Assembly: GCA_009772935.1 (NCBI GenBank)
Contig: WOUR01000023.1
Location: 62,001-126,000 of the forward strand
DNA length: 64,000 bases
Direction: 5' to 3'
Source of the DNA: Rhodospirillaceae bacterium
GTDB lineage: Bacteria > Pseudomonadota > Alphaproteobacteria > Reyranellales > Reyranellaceae
The first letter of the stretch is position 1, and the number at the start of each line of letters is the position of its first letter. A program made the translations under genes and the position numbers. Below the pieces are notes generated by a model. That model was not told the origin of the DNA and searched no databases. It saw only the letters and a list, made by a program, of their open reading frames with translations. Shown in pieces: positions 52,534-63,151 of this stretch.

Positions 52534-54138
52534 TCAGTTCGTCATTCCTGCCGCGTGCATGATCGCGGCGGTGCGCTCGGCGAGCATGATGGTCGGTGCA
52601 TTTGTGTTGCCGCCGATCAGGGTCGGCATGACCGAAGCATCGACGACGCGCAGGCCTTCGACGCCGTGCACCAGCAGCTTGTCGTCGACCACCGCCATGG
52701 GATCGCTGGCAGGGCCCATCTTGCACGTGCCGACCGGGTGATAGATCGTCTCGCACTTGGCGCGGATCCACTGCTCGATCTCGGCGTCGGTCTTTACCGC
52801 CGCCCCCGGGCCGAGCTCGTCGGCGCGATAGGGGTCGAGGCCCGACTGGGCAAGGATGTCGCGACCCATCTTTACGCCGGCGACCAGCGTGTCGAGGTCC
52901 TTGCGCTCGCTGAGATAGTTCGCATCGATCAGCGGATGCTCCTTGGGATCCTTGCTGCGCAGCCGGATCGTGCCCTTGCTCTCGGGCCGGAGCGCGCAGA
53001 TGTGCAGGCTGTATCCGTCCTTGTTCAGACGCGTCCGGCCATGATCCATGACCAGCACCGGCAGGAAATGAAGCTGGATGTCGGGTGCCGTCAGTCCGGA
53101 CCGCGTCCTCAGGAAGCCGCCCGACTCGGCGATCGGGGAGGTGCCAGGGCCCTTCTTGTTCACGACATACTGATAGAGCGAGGCCAGCTTGTTGGCGCGG
53201 TCGTAGGTATCGCGCGTCTTGCAAAATTGCAGCAGCGAAGCGTCGAGATGATCCTGCAGGTTGCCGCCGACGCCCGGCAGGTCGTGCAGCGGCCGGATGC
53301 CGATCGACTTCAGGTGATCGGCCGGGCCGACGCCCGACAGCATCAGGAGCTGCGGCGAGTTGACGGCGCCGCCGCATAGGATGACCTCGCGAGTCACGCG
53401 CGCGACCTCGTCGCGCCCGTTCAGCGTGTAGCGCACGCCCATGGCGCGGTTCTGGTCGAAGATGATGCGTTCGGTGAGCGCGCCTGTGATGACCTCGAGA
53501 TGGGCGCCGCTGTTGGCGACCGCTGGCCGGAGATAGGCGCTGGCGGCGCTCCAGCGCTGCTTGTTCTTCTGCGTCACCTGGAAGAGGCCGACGCCGTCCT
53601 GCTCGGCCCCGTTGAAGTCCGGGGTGCGCTTGTGCCCGGCTTGTTCGGCGGCCTTGAGGAAGGCCTCGTTGAGCTTGCTGGGATCGACCTGGTCGGCGAC
53701 GTTCAGAGGCCCGCCGGTGCCATGGAAGGCGTCGGCCCCGCGCTCGTTGTTTTCCGACTTCTTGAAGTAGGGCAGCACGTCCTCATAGGACCAGCCTTCG
53801 TTGCCGAGCTGCCGCCAGTGGTCGTAGTCCGTGGCATGGCCGCGAATATAGAGCATCGCGTTGATCGAGGACGAGCCGCCCAGCGTCTTGCCGCGCGGCC
53901 AGTACATGCGGCGATCGTTGCAATGCTTCTGCGGCGTCGTCTCGTAGTGCCAGTTGTACGGGTTCTTCTCGCCCAGCGAAGCGAAACCGGCGGGCATCTT
54001 CAACATGAACGACTTGTCGGGACCTCCGGCCTCAAGGACCAGAATGCGTAGTTTGGGCCGTTCCCAGGCGAGTCGCGCGGCGAGAGCGCAACCGGCCGAG
54101 CCGGCACCGACGATGATGTAGTCGTAGAGCGAAGACAT
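52534..54138 (-). CDS. GMC family FAD-dependent oxidoreductase (choline/alcohol dehydrogenase type)
   Basis: A 534-aa GMC flavoprotein: GAGSAG at 11-16, GKTLGGSSSINAMLYIRG, catalytic His in TIYHPVGTCKMG and Asn in GGNTNAPTIM. It likely oxidises a primary alcohol to an aldehyde, passing electrons to a quinone or cytochrome. Last gene of a four-gene minus operon with a gamma-carbonic anhydrase family protein, a VOC protein and a DUF2272 lipoprotein; gaps are 4 to 10 bp, so they are co-transcribed, although a common pathway is not obvious. Confidence 0.9.
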   Translation of the reverse strand: MSSLYDYIIVGAGSAGCALAARLAWERPKLRILVLEAGGPDKSFMLKMPAGFASLGEKNPYNWHYETTPQKHCNDRRMYWPRGKTLGGSSSINAMLYIRGHATDYDHWRQLGNEGWSYEDVLPYFKKSENNERGADAFHGTGGPLNVADQVDPSKLNEAFLKAAEQAGHKRTPDFNGAEQDGVGLFQVTQKNKQRWSAASAYLRPAVANSGAHLEVITGALTERIIFDQNRAMGVRYTLNGRDEVARVTREVILCGGAVNSPQLLMLSGVGPADHLKSIGIRPLHDLPGVGGNLQDHLDASLLQFCKTRDTYDRANKLASLYQYVVNKKGPGTSPIAESGGFLRTRSGLTAPDIQLHFLPVLVMDHGRTRLNKDGYSLHICALRPESKGTIRLRSKDPKEHPLIDANYLSERKDLDTLVAGVKMGRDILAQSGLDPYRADELGPGAAVKTDAEIEQWIRAKCETIYHPVGTCKMGPASDPMAVVDDKLLVHGVEGLRVVDASVMPTLIGGNTNAPTIMLAERTAAIMHAAGMTN

Positions 54139-54148
54139 TGTCCTTCCT

Positions 54149-54895
54149 TCAGGGCAGCCGGTTTTCGATGACCGCGAAAACGGGTCGCCCGGATATGGGG
54201 GATAAAATCCCGTCCGCGTCCAGTGGAAAGACGCTCCGGGTAACGGAGTCGCCTACATTGCCGCCGATCGCGGAGAGATGGCCCGGCTGAACGTCGACCA
54301 CGATGTCGCAATGTCCTGCCCCGCGATTCAGGTTCTGCAGCGTCGTGCCGCTGCCCTCGCGCGAGGCGCAGACGAGATCGCCGACCCCGGGCGCGTATGC
54401 GTCAGGCTCGTGCGGAATGAACGCCGCGCCCGGTTTCCGGGCGCGTTCGACGATGCGCTCGACGTAGATCGTGTGGCGCTGGTCCGGGCAGAAGAGGTCG
54501 CGCGGCACGCCGGCGCTCTCGATGTCCCAGGAGACGAAGGCCGCCGACCAGGGCACGTCGTTCAATCCGCTCAGCCTGTTGCCGACGGACGCCCAGTAGT
54601 CGGCGATGCGTTGCGGCGACTCGCGCTCCCTGATGCCGAACTGTTCCGTCCGGGGCGGTGCGTCCTTTGAGTAGGTGATCACCTGCTTGCCGTAGCGGCC
54701 CCATTCGCCGACCGCCAGCAAAACCATCGAAGTCTTTGCGCTCGACGACGGCGGAGGGGCCTCGGGCTTCCAGGACGATGAGGGGCAGGGACCGAGCGGC
54801 GGCAGGTCCTTCGCCTGCACGACCGGCCTGCTCGTCGGCGGCGTCGTGCAGGCGGCAGCGAGGACGAGAAGCGGGATCGCGAGGAGGGGGCGCAT
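54149..54895 (-). CDS. DUF2272 lipoprotein (copy 2)
   Basis: A 248-aa protein with a short leader MRPLLAIPLLVLAAAC (lipobox Cys16), then a DUF2272 domain: PWSAAFVSWDIESAGVP, GVGDLVCASREGSG, GHCDIVVDVQPGHLSAIGG and SVTRSVFPLD. It shares domain and order of motifs with the protein at 47381-48172 but differs at most positions, so the copies are old. The start at 54895 is preferred over an ATG 13 codons upstream because of the lipobox. Encoded between a VOC gene and a GMC gene. Confidence 0.82.
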   Translation of the reverse strand: MRPLLAIPLLVLAAACTTPPTSRPVVQAKDLPPLGPCPSSSWKPEAPPPSSSAKTSMVLLAVGEWGRYGKQVITYSKDAPPRTEQFGIRERESPQRIADYWASVGNRLSGLNDVPWSAAFVSWDIESAGVPRDLFCPDQRHTIYVERIVERARKPGAAFIPHEPDAYAPGVGDLVCASREGSGTTLQNLNRGAGHCDIVVDVQPGHLSAIGGNVGDSVTRSVFPLDADGILSPISGRPVFAVIENRLP

Positions 54896-54905
54896 ATGCG
54901 GCGGC

Positions 54906-55616
54906 TCAGCCTCCCTGCCAGCGTTCGATGCCACCGATCAGGATCGTCGGCACGCTTCCGGTCCCGGTCTTCACGGTGCAGACCTGGCTACCGGGCCGGC
55001 GACCGTCGCGCGGCTCGGTAACGTCGAGGCCGGCGGCCTTCAGCCGCGCCTGGGCGGCCCCGATGTTGGGCACGCGCCACGACAGCCCCCAGAGATAGTC
55101 GGGTTCGTCCGACACGCCCTTCTTCAGGTCGTGGGCGATTTCGACAACGAGGTCGCCGCAGCGGAAGAACAGCAGGCGCGCGCCCCATTTGGGGTTGGAC
55201 CGGTCGAGCCGCAAGTCGAGGCCGAGCCGTCCGGCGTAGAAGGCGATGGCGCGTTCGGGGTTGGGCGTGCGCACGACAACATGGTCGAGGCTGGAGACGG
55301 CTGACGCGGTATCGGCCGTGAAGGGCGAAGGAGCTTCGTCGGCTTGCGCAACGACTCCGATCGCGACGCCATGGCCGAGGAGCGCAAGACTCGCATCCGT
55401 TGTCGTCGTTGCAACCGCACGCCGCTCGAGGAGCGTCGCCGCCTTGTCGAGGTCCTGCGTCGCGAACACCATCGATCGCAGACCCGAGGCGCCGGGTTCG
55501 AAACGCAATCCGACGTTGCCGGTGCGCAGGTGACCATCCACCGCGCGCCGCCCCAGCAACGTCTCGTACGGGGCGGCCGAACCGCCGACGACGAGATGGT
55601 CGAGTGCCGCGATCAT
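54906..55616 (-). CDS. VOC family protein (two-domain, glyoxalase-like)
   Basis: A 236-aa protein with a degenerate N-terminal VOC unit (LDHLVVGGSAAP) and a better-kept second unit (~110-225): SLDHVVVRTPNPERAIAFYA, ARLLFFRCGDLVVEIAHD, and a C-terminal TGTGSVPTILIGG. Typical metal ligands appear only in the second unit (His and Glu). Role unknown. It starts 4 bp after the stop of the carbonic-anhydrase-family gene. Confidence 0.82.
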   Translation of the reverse strand: MIAALDHLVVGGSAAPYETLLGRRAVDGHLRTGNVGLRFEPGASGLRSMVFATQDLDKAATLLERRAVATTTTDASLALLGHGVAIGVVAQADEAPSPFTADTASAVSSLDHVVVRTPNPERAIAFYAGRLGLDLRLDRSNPKWGARLLFFRCGDLVVEIAHDLKKGVSDEPDYLWGLSWRVPNIGAAQARLKAAGLDVTEPRDGRRPGSQVCTVKTGTGSVPTILIGGIERWQGG

Positions 55617-55620
55617 GGTG

Positions 55621-56145
55621 TCAACCGATGCGCTTCAGGTTCGCCTTGTAGTTCTGGCCGCGCTTCACGTAGCTCTCCGCGCTCATCGCCAGCCGCGAGG
55701 CGTTCTCCTCGCTCAACTCGCGCACCACCTTGGCCGGCGAGCCGAGAATCATCGAGCGGTCGGGGAAGGTCTTGCCCTCGGTCACGACCGAGCCGGCGCC
55801 GACCAGGCAGTCCTTGCCGATCACCGAGCGGTTGAGCACGACAGACTGGATGCCGATCAGCGAGCCGTCGCCGATCGTGCAGCCGTGCAGCATGACCTGA
55901 TGACCGACCGTCACGTTGCGGCCGATCGTGAGCGGCGCGCCGGGGTCGGTGTGCAGGACGCTCAGCTCCTGGACGTTGCTGTCGTCGCCGATGACGATCG
56001 GCTCGTTGTCGCCGCGTAGGACGGCGCCGAACCAGATGTTCACCCGCTCGCCCAGGATCACCGACCCGATGATCGTGACACCCTCCGCGATGTAGCAGGA
56101 CGCCGGAATCACCGGCACGCGGTCGTTCAGCTGGTAGATCGGCAT
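55621..56145 (-). CDS. Gamma-carbonic anhydrase family protein
   Basis: A 174-aa left-handed beta-helix protein of hexapeptide repeats. The zinc ligands of CamH-like proteins are in place: His65, His82 and His87 (VLHTDPGAP, TVGHQVMLHG), and RGDN at 44-47 is typical. Many members are active carbonic anhydrases; others are CoA-binding transferases. The start is the ATG at 56145 (MPIYQL); a longer frame from 56193 is less likely. Heads the four-gene minus operon. Confidence 0.88.
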   Translation of the reverse strand: MPIYQLNDRVPVIPASCYIAEGVTIIGSVILGERVNIWFGAVLRGDNEPIVIGDDSNVQELSVLHTDPGAPLTIGRNVTVGHQVMLHGCTIGDGSLIGIQSVVLNRSVIGKDCLVGAGSVVTEGKTFPDRSMILGSPAKVVRELSEENASRLAMSAESYVKRGQNYKANLKRIG

Positions 56146-56332
56146 CTGGGTTCCCTCTGCCTGCGTAAATGGTGTGATTGTGCCGTCCGGCATGCCAGCT
56201 TGACTTGGCTAATTCAATAGCGGCGGCATTGCCGATAGTAAGACATGTTCCGCAGTCGGGGGCGGTCGACACACGCGAGGTGATATCCCGGTTGCCGACC
56301 GCGTGCCGCCATGCAACCGTTCCAACGTGTCA

Positions 56333-57526
56333 ATGACCGTGTCCATCTGGCGTACCCTTCGGGTCATCGTTCTTCTGGCGTCCGCAACATTGGCGATTTC
56401 CATTCACGATGTACGGGCCGACGCGAACGACGACCTGCGGAAGCGCACGCTACAGCGGGCACCGCAGCTGGCAGGACTTTTGGACAGGGCTCTCGCCGGA
56501 AGCTCCGAGGCGCAGTCATCACTTGGATTTCAGCTGCTTGAGGGATTCTACGGCCGGGACGTCGGTCTAGCCGTCGAGTGGCTGGAAAAGGCCGCCCGCG
56601 GTGGTAGCCGCCATGCCGCGTACAGTCTTGGCCTTCTATTTCAGTTTGGCACCATGATCGGTGCGCCTGCCAACGTAGTGCCGAAGGATACCGCCAGAGC
56701 AATCCACTGGTTCGGGAAGTCCTACGAGTTGGGCGATATGTGTGGTGCCAAGAGGCTTGGTGGTATCGCGCGGGATGGAAAGCCGCCCGACAACCGTCAG
56801 GCCATCGAGTGGTTCGAGGAATGTGCGAAAGGCGGGGAGCGCTCCTGCCAAGAGGACTTGGCCTACTACTACCTAAATGGAACTCTGATTCCGAGGGATT
56901 ACAGGCGTTCGTTGCACTGGATGCTTGAAGCCCTGAAGTCGCCGGATGATCGCGGCTACCCTCTACGGGTGGCAGCGTTGCAAGCCCATGCAGGCCTGCA
57001 ATTCGAGAATGGCTTGGGGACATCCAGGAACATCGCCGAAGCGATGAAATGGTACGAGCTCGCCGCCGACGGCGGCGACAATTACGCATTGTTTGCGCTC
57101 GGGCGATTGTACGGGGAGGGCATCGACGTGCCCCGGGAGGATGCCCTTGCCATACGGTTGCTTAGCAAGGCGGCCCAGGCTGGATATCAGCCCGCTCAAT
57201 ACCGCCTCGCGTTGGCGTATCTGCATGGGAAGGGCATACCTCGTGATCGGACGCAGGCCCTGAAGTGGCTGATTCTCGCGACCGTCGGCCCAGAGGTGGA
57301 TTCAAACTGGGCAGACGAGTTCTACAGAGAGAATCCCCACCTGTTCGGTCTTTTGTCCTTGCGGCTGGATCCCATCATGCGAGTCGTGGCCGGACAGCAA
57401 TTGGTAAATCTGAGGAGCGAATTGGAGCCGCAGGAGGTGCGGGCGGCCCAGCGGCTTGTGGCGGAATTTGTACCGACGGAGGGGCCAGTGCCGCCGTCGC
57501 CGTATTCGCCGCAACCTAGGTGTTAG
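56333..57526 (+). CDS. Sel1-repeat (TPR-like) protein with signal peptide
   Basis: A 397-aa secreted or periplasmic protein. A signal sequence of about 30 residues (SIWRTLRVIVLLASATLAIS) is followed by some five to six Sel1-like repeats with the A..WLEKAA..G...A.Y.LG..Y pattern (~70-310). Sel1 repeats are protein-interaction scaffolds often used in stress or envelope functions. Start taken as ATG 56333; a GTG at 56303 would add ten residues. Codon use is less GC-biased than that of neighbours. The MerR operator region follows directly. Confidence 0.85.
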   Translation: MTVSIWRTLRVIVLLASATLAISIHDVRADANDDLRKRTLQRAPQLAGLLDRALAGSSEAQSSLGFQLLEGFYGRDVGLAVEWLEKAARGGSRHAAYSLGLLFQFGTMIGAPANVVPKDTARAIHWFGKSYELGDMCGAKRLGGIARDGKPPDNRQAIEWFEECAKGGERSCQEDLAYYYLNGTLIPRDYRRSLHWMLEALKSPDDRGYPLRVAALQAHAGLQFENGLGTSRNIAEAMKWYELAADGGDNYALFALGRLYGEGIDVPREDALAIRLLSKAAQAGYQPAQYRLALAYLHGKGIPRDRTQALKWLILATVGPEVDSNWADEFYRENPHLFGLLSLRLDPIMRVVAGQQLVNLRSELEPQEVRAAQRLVAEFVPTEGPVPPSPYSPQPRC

Positions 57527-57534
57527 CCGATCCC

Positions 57535-57578
57535 TTTACGTTTACGTAAACCCGTATTGACGTTTACGTAAACGTCAA
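57535..57578. promoter_or_regulatory. Operator region of the MerR gene with a perfect 22-bp palindrome
   Basis: 57557-57578 is an exact palindrome with arms TTGACGTTTAC and GTAAACGTCAA. A second, partial site lies just before (57535-57550, TTTACGTTTACGTAAA). The same motif with one mismatch is upstream of the Atu-like operon (37715-37736). It starts 16 bp before the MerR start, so autoregulation is likely. Confidence 0.78.
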
Positions 57579-57593
57579 CTAGCATTTTTCATC

Positions 57594-58037
57594 ATGTCAG
57601 TCGCCGCCACCCCCTCGGCCAAGACGCCTGCGCCGCGAGACGCGCAGCGCATATACAGCATCGCCGAACTGTCGCGCGAATTTGCGATCACGCCGCGCAC
57701 GATCCGCTTCTACGAGGACGAGGGGCTGATCAAGCCGCGGCGGCACGGCACGACACGTCTCTACACCGCCGGCGATCGCACGCGGCTGAGCTGGATCCTG
57801 CGCGGCAAGCGCCTCGGCTTCTCGCTGGCGGAGATCCGCGAGCTGCTCGACCTCTACCAGGTCGACCGCACCGGCCTGCAGCAGCTGCGCGAGCTGCAGC
57901 GCCGCTGCCAGCTCCACATCGCCGATCTGGAGCGCAAGCGCGCCGATCTCGACCAGCACATCGGCGAGTTCAGGGACGTCGAAGCACAAGTGAGCGCCGA
58001 GCTGAAGCAGCGCGGCATCGATCCGGAAAGCGATTAG
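57594..58037 (+). CDS. MerR family transcriptional regulator, LiuR-like
   Basis: A 147-aa MerR protein: winged-helix domain ~20-88 with YSIAELSREFAITPRTIRFY and RLYTAGDRTRLSWILRGKRL, then a coiled-coil dimerisation helix ~95-138. The three-Cys metal site of metal-sensing MerR proteins is missing (only Cys105). RFYEDEGLIKPRR and ILRGKRLGFSLAEIRELLDL are close to LiuR, the regulator of branched-chain amino acid and terpenoid/fatty acid catabolism in proteobacteria; its effector is probably a CoA ester. It is followed 24 bp later by an acyl-CoA dehydrogenase gene, and its likely site recurs at the Atu-like operon. Confidence 0.9.
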   Translation: MSVAATPSAKTPAPRDAQRIYSIAELSREFAITPRTIRFYEDEGLIKPRRHGTTRLYTAGDRTRLSWILRGKRLGFSLAEIRELLDLYQVDRTGLQQLRELQRRCQLHIADLERKRADLDQHIGEFRDVEAQVSAELKQRGIDPESD

Positions 58038-58061
58038 GAAACTGCGACCGAGGAGGAAGCC

Positions 58062-59849
<1,788 letters not shown>

Positions 59850-59869
59850 CCGACGAAGCGGCCCCGACT

Positions 59870-60763
59870 CTGGCGACGCGAGACCTTCTCGCGTTGCAGG
59901 CGTTCGAGCTCGCTGCGCGCACCGGCTCCTTCAAGGCCGCCGCGGAGCTGCTTCACGTCACCGCCTCGGCGGTCAGCCATCGCATCGCCGGCCTCGAGCG
60001 CCAACTTGGTGCCCGGCTGTTCGAGCGCGGACCCCGCGGCGTCGTGCTGGCGCCGGCAGGCCGGCTTCTCGCCAGCACCACCGGCCGCGCCTTTGGCGAT
60101 CTGTCGCGCGCGCTCGCCCGCCAGGGCGGCGGCTCGCAGCGCCTGCGCGTCTCGGCCGTGCCGATCGTCGCCTCGCACTGGCTGCTCCCGCGGCTTGGTC
60201 AGTTCCTCGCCGCCCATCCCGGCATCGAGCTTCAGGTCGAGGCAAGCCCGCGCATGGCCGACATGGAGGCGGGCCTTGTCGACGTCGCGCTGCGCTATGG
60301 CGAGGGCGACTGGCCCGGCATGGCTGCCGAAAAGTTTATGGACCTCAGCGCCGTGCCGGTCGCCGCGCCCGAGCTGGTGCGGCGGCTCAGGTTGCGGACG
60401 CCGACCGAGCTCCTGCGTGCGCCCCTGATCCGTGTCGCACCGTTCGGCACCTCGTGGGTCGAATGGGCCGAGGGCGTCGGCCTCGATCCGGCGGGCTTCG
60501 CGGAGCGCCGCGGCGGCATCAAGGGCGTGCAGGTCGACGGCATGGGGGCGGCCCTGCGCGCGGCCGCGCACGGGCTCGGCGTCGCGCTGGTGTTCGATCC
60601 GCTGATCGAGAGCGAGATCACCTCGGGCGCGCTGGTGCGCGTCGGGCCATCGCTGCCGGCGCGCGGCCAGATCTGGTTCGTTTGCCGTCCGCGCGAGCGC
60701 AGCCTGCCCGCCGTCCGGGCGTTCAGGCGCTGGATGCGGGGTGAGATCGCCGCGGTGCGCTGA
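59870..60763 (+). CDS. LysR family transcriptional regulator
   Basis: About 297 aa. N-terminal winged helix-turn-helix: TGSFKAAAELLHVTASAVSH with RLFERGPRGVVLAPAG, and a C-terminal co-inducer domain of the GcvA-like type (ASPRMADMEAGLVDVALRYG). There is no ATG or GTG near the expected N-terminus; candidate starts are CTG 59846 (which overlaps the dehydrogenase stop), CTG 59870 and TTG 59894, which already trims the HTH lead-in. I give 59870 as a compromise. Placement just downstream of the dehydrogenase suggests local control. Confidence 0.8.
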   Translation: MATRDLLALQAFELAARTGSFKAAAELLHVTASAVSHRIAGLERQLGARLFERGPRGVVLAPAGRLLASTTGRAFGDLSRALARQGGGSQRLRVSAVPIVASHWLLPRLGQFLAAHPGIELQVEASPRMADMEAGLVDVALRYGEGDWPGMAAEKFMDLSAVPVAAPELVRRLRLRTPTELLRAPLIRVAPFGTSWVEWAEGVGLDPAGFAERRGGIKGVQVDGMGAALRAAAHGLGVALVFDPLIESEITSGALVRVGPSLPARGQIWFVCRPRERSLPAVRAFRRWMRGEIAAVR

Positions 60764-60811
60764 ACGACATTCAACCCGGCGGCCCACAAAAGCGTTTGCC
60801 ACGGAACCCGC

Positions 60812-61711
60812 ATGGCGCGCGATATGGACGCCATGGTCGACCTCACGCTCGCCGCGCGCGACGGCGTCAAACTCGCAGCCACTTTCTTCGAGCCCACCAC
60901 CTCCAATGGCATCGCCGTGCTGATGAACAGCGGCACCGGAATCCCGCGCCAGTTCTACGGCGCGCTGGCCCAGCATCTCAGCGACCGCGGCTTTGCCGTG
61001 CTGACCTACGACTATCGTGGCATCGGCCAGTCGGAGAAACCGGCCGACGCCACGATGGAGCAGTGGGGCATGGTCGACCAGGCCTCGATGATCGATCATC
61101 TCGCGGCGCTCGCACCCGGCGCGTCGCGCGCCGTGGTCGGCCATTCCTTCGGCGGGCAGGTGCTGGGTCTTGCCGACAATGTCGGCGAGCTGTCGGCTGC
61201 CGTGCTGGTCTGCACCCAGAGCGGTCACTGGCGGCAGTGGCCGGCGGGGCGACGGCGGCTGCGCATGCTGGCGCTGTGGTGGCTCTTCATTCCGGGTCTC
61301 ACCGCACTCACCGGCCGCTTCCCCGGCTCGTGGATCGGCACCGCCGACCTGCCGAAGAGCGTGGCGCGGAGCTGGGCGCGCTGGGGCCGCTCGCCCCACT
61401 ATGTCTGCGACGCGCGCGGCGAGCCGCTCCGGCCGCACAACGACCAGGTCCGCTTTCCGCTGCGCTGGATGAGCTTCACCGACGATCCCATCGCGCCGTT
61501 CTCCGCAGTCGAGGCGATGCGTCCCTACTATCCGAACGCCGAGGTCGAGCGCCTGCATCTGGCGCCAGCCAATCTCGGCCTCGAAGCGGTCGGCCATTTC
61601 GGGTTCTTCCGCAAGTCGATGCCGCGCGGTTCCTGGGATGAACTCGCCTGTTGGCTGGAACGGGAAATGCGGCAGACTGACCGTAACCTAAAGCTGGAGG
61701 AATCGACCTGA
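60812..61711 (+). CDS. Alpha/beta hydrolase (S33-like)
   Basis: A 299-aa hydrolase with an N-terminal VLMNSGTGIPRQFYGALAQH segment, YDYRGIGQS, nucleophile Ser112 in GHSFGG and His in VGHFGFFR. It belongs to a group of broad-specificity alphaproteobacterial esterase/acyl-hydrolase proteins. Its TGA overlaps the ATG of the crotonase (TGATG), so the two are translated together. The substrate may be a CoA thioester or a small ester. Confidence 0.85.
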   Translation: MARDMDAMVDLTLAARDGVKLAATFFEPTTSNGIAVLMNSGTGIPRQFYGALAQHLSDRGFAVLTYDYRGIGQSEKPADATMEQWGMVDQASMIDHLAALAPGASRAVVGHSFGGQVLGLADNVGELSAAVLVCTQSGHWRQWPAGRRRLRMLALWWLFIPGLTALTGRFPGSWIGTADLPKSVARSWARWGRSPHYVCDARGEPLRPHNDQVRFPLRWMSFTDDPIAPFSAVEAMRPYYPNAEVERLHLAPANLGLEAVGHFGFFRKSMPRGSWDELACWLEREMRQTDRNLKLEEST

Positions 61712-62511
61712 TGTCCGCACCGCACGTTCTCGCCGAAGTCAAAGACGGTATCGGCTGGCTGACACTCAATCGGCCCGAGTCGCTCAACGCCCTGTCGATG
61801 GAAATGCGCGATCTGCTGATCGAGCATAGCGCGAAGTTCGAGAAGGACCCGGCGGTGCGCTGTGTCGTGATCCGCGGCGCCGGCACGCACTTCATGGCGG
61901 GCGGCGACATCCGCGGCTTCCACAAGTCGCTGACCGAGGACAAGGAGGCCCATCTCGCGGGCTTCGAGATGCGGGTCGTGAAGGCCCACCAGGCGATCTA
62001 CCAGATCCGCCGCATGAACAAGCCGGTGCTGGCCTCGGTGCAGGGCGCCGCCGCGGGCTTCGGCCTGTCGCTGATCCTGAACTGCGATCTCGCCATCGCC
62101 TCCGACGATTCCTTCTTCACCCTGGCCTATCGCCATATCGGCCTCAGTGCCGACGGCGGCGCGACCTACTTCCTGCCGCGCGTCGTGGGCGAGCGGAAGG
62201 CGCTGGAGATCGCCCTGCTGGGCGAGCGCTTCTCGGCGCAGGAGGCCAAGGCTAACAACATCCTGAACTGGGTGGTGCCGAAGGATCAGCTCGCCGCCGA
62301 AACCGAGAAGATGGCGCGCAAGCTGGCCGACGGCCCGACCTATGCGCTCGGCGTCGCCAAGAAGCTGATCCGCAACTCGTTCGACAACAGCTGGGACGAG
62401 CACTCGCATCGCGAGGCCGAGGGCCTCGCCGCATGCGCCGCGACCGAGGACCATTTCGAAGGCCTGAGCGCCTTCCTCGAAAAGCGGAAGGCGAAGTTCA
62501 AGGGGCGGTGA
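61711..62511 (+). CDS. Enoyl-CoA hydratase/isomerase family protein, PaaG-like
   Basis: A 266-aa crotonase. Oxyanion segments THFMAGGDIRGF and QGAAAGFGLSLIL. Both glutamates of the hydratases are missing (Ser120 and a Tyr-Arg stretch at 140-141), but Asp148 in GLSADGGATYFL corresponds to the Asp of PaaG-type isomerases, which move double bonds or open epoxides of CoA esters. Likely part of the MerR-controlled catabolic block. Next gene starts 2 bp later. Confidence 0.85.
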   Translation: MSAPHVLAEVKDGIGWLTLNRPESLNALSMEMRDLLIEHSAKFEKDPAVRCVVIRGAGTHFMAGGDIRGFHKSLTEDKEAHLAGFEMRVVKAHQAIYQIRRMNKPVLASVQGAAAGFGLSLILNCDLAIASDDSFFTLAYRHIGLSADGGATYFLPRVVGERKALEIALLGERFSAQEAKANNILNWVVPKDQLAAETEKMARKLADGPTYALGVAKKLIRNSFDNSWDEHSHREAEGLAACAATEDHFEGLSAFLEKRKAKFKGR

Positions 62512-62512
62512 G

Positions 62513-62887
62513 GTGAGGTTTCTGAGGCTGGCGTTTGTCGCGATGGTCGGGCTGGTCCCAACAGCGGCGGAACTGCAAGCCAGCTATCCGTGGATTCCAC
62601 CGTCACGCCAAGGCGTATGCTTCATAGTTGACTCACGGACGCCCTCTTCGATGAGTCGCGGCAGTGCTGCGGACCTCGAAAAGTTCGCGAATTTAGTTGT
62701 CGCGGTTCAAGCCAATGTTGTCATCGAAGCGCACGCCGATCTGGCAGAAGCCGACCCCTTGGCCGCGTCTCACGCGCGTGGGGAGACGATCAAATCTGTG
62801 TTCGTTCGATTGGGCCTTCCCGATGGCAATATCATTGTCAAAGCATTGGGTGGACACGGCCCATCGTGCCGCACCGGCCGGGGATAG
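62513..62887 (+). CDS. Small exported protein with OmpA-like C-terminus
   Basis: A 124-aa protein starting with GTG, with a signal peptide of about 23 residues (FLRLAFVAMVGLVPTAAELQ). The second half, VVIEAHADLAEADPLAASHA and ETIKSVFVRLGLPDGNI, resembles an OmpA-like peptidoglycan-binding fold (I.GHAD..E.D..A...R...V...L...G), although short. It begins 2 bp after the crotonase stop. Low-confidence family assignment; might be hypothetical. Confidence 0.55.
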   Translation: MRFLRLAFVAMVGLVPTAAELQASYPWIPPSRQGVCFIVDSRTPSSMSRGSAADLEKFANLVVAVQANVVIEAHADLAEADPLAASHARGETIKSVFVRLGLPDGNIIVKALGGHGPSCRTGRG

Positions 62888-63151
62888 TTGAACCTCAAAA
62901 TCTTTGCGCGCAAATCATCGTTGGAAAATGGCGCCGCCGCGCTATGGGCCGGCCGTACGTCTCACAAGCATCCAGTTGGTATGAGAGAGAGTGCGATCCA
63001 GTCCGACCTGGACCGGATAGTGCGGAGTGCGAAAATGCCCGCCCGGCCTACAGCGGTAGGTAAGGCGTCCTATAGGCCAAGAACATTTCCGCGGTAGCGC
63101 CGCCACTTTGGGCGCTCCCGCGTTGAGTTATCCAATAGCTCTCGAAGCGCC

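Noticed and set aside
62888-63151. Short open frames (62888-63097, 62866-63063)
   Set aside because: No recognisable motif, no good ribosome-binding site, mutually overlapping. May be remnants, but there is no evidence.
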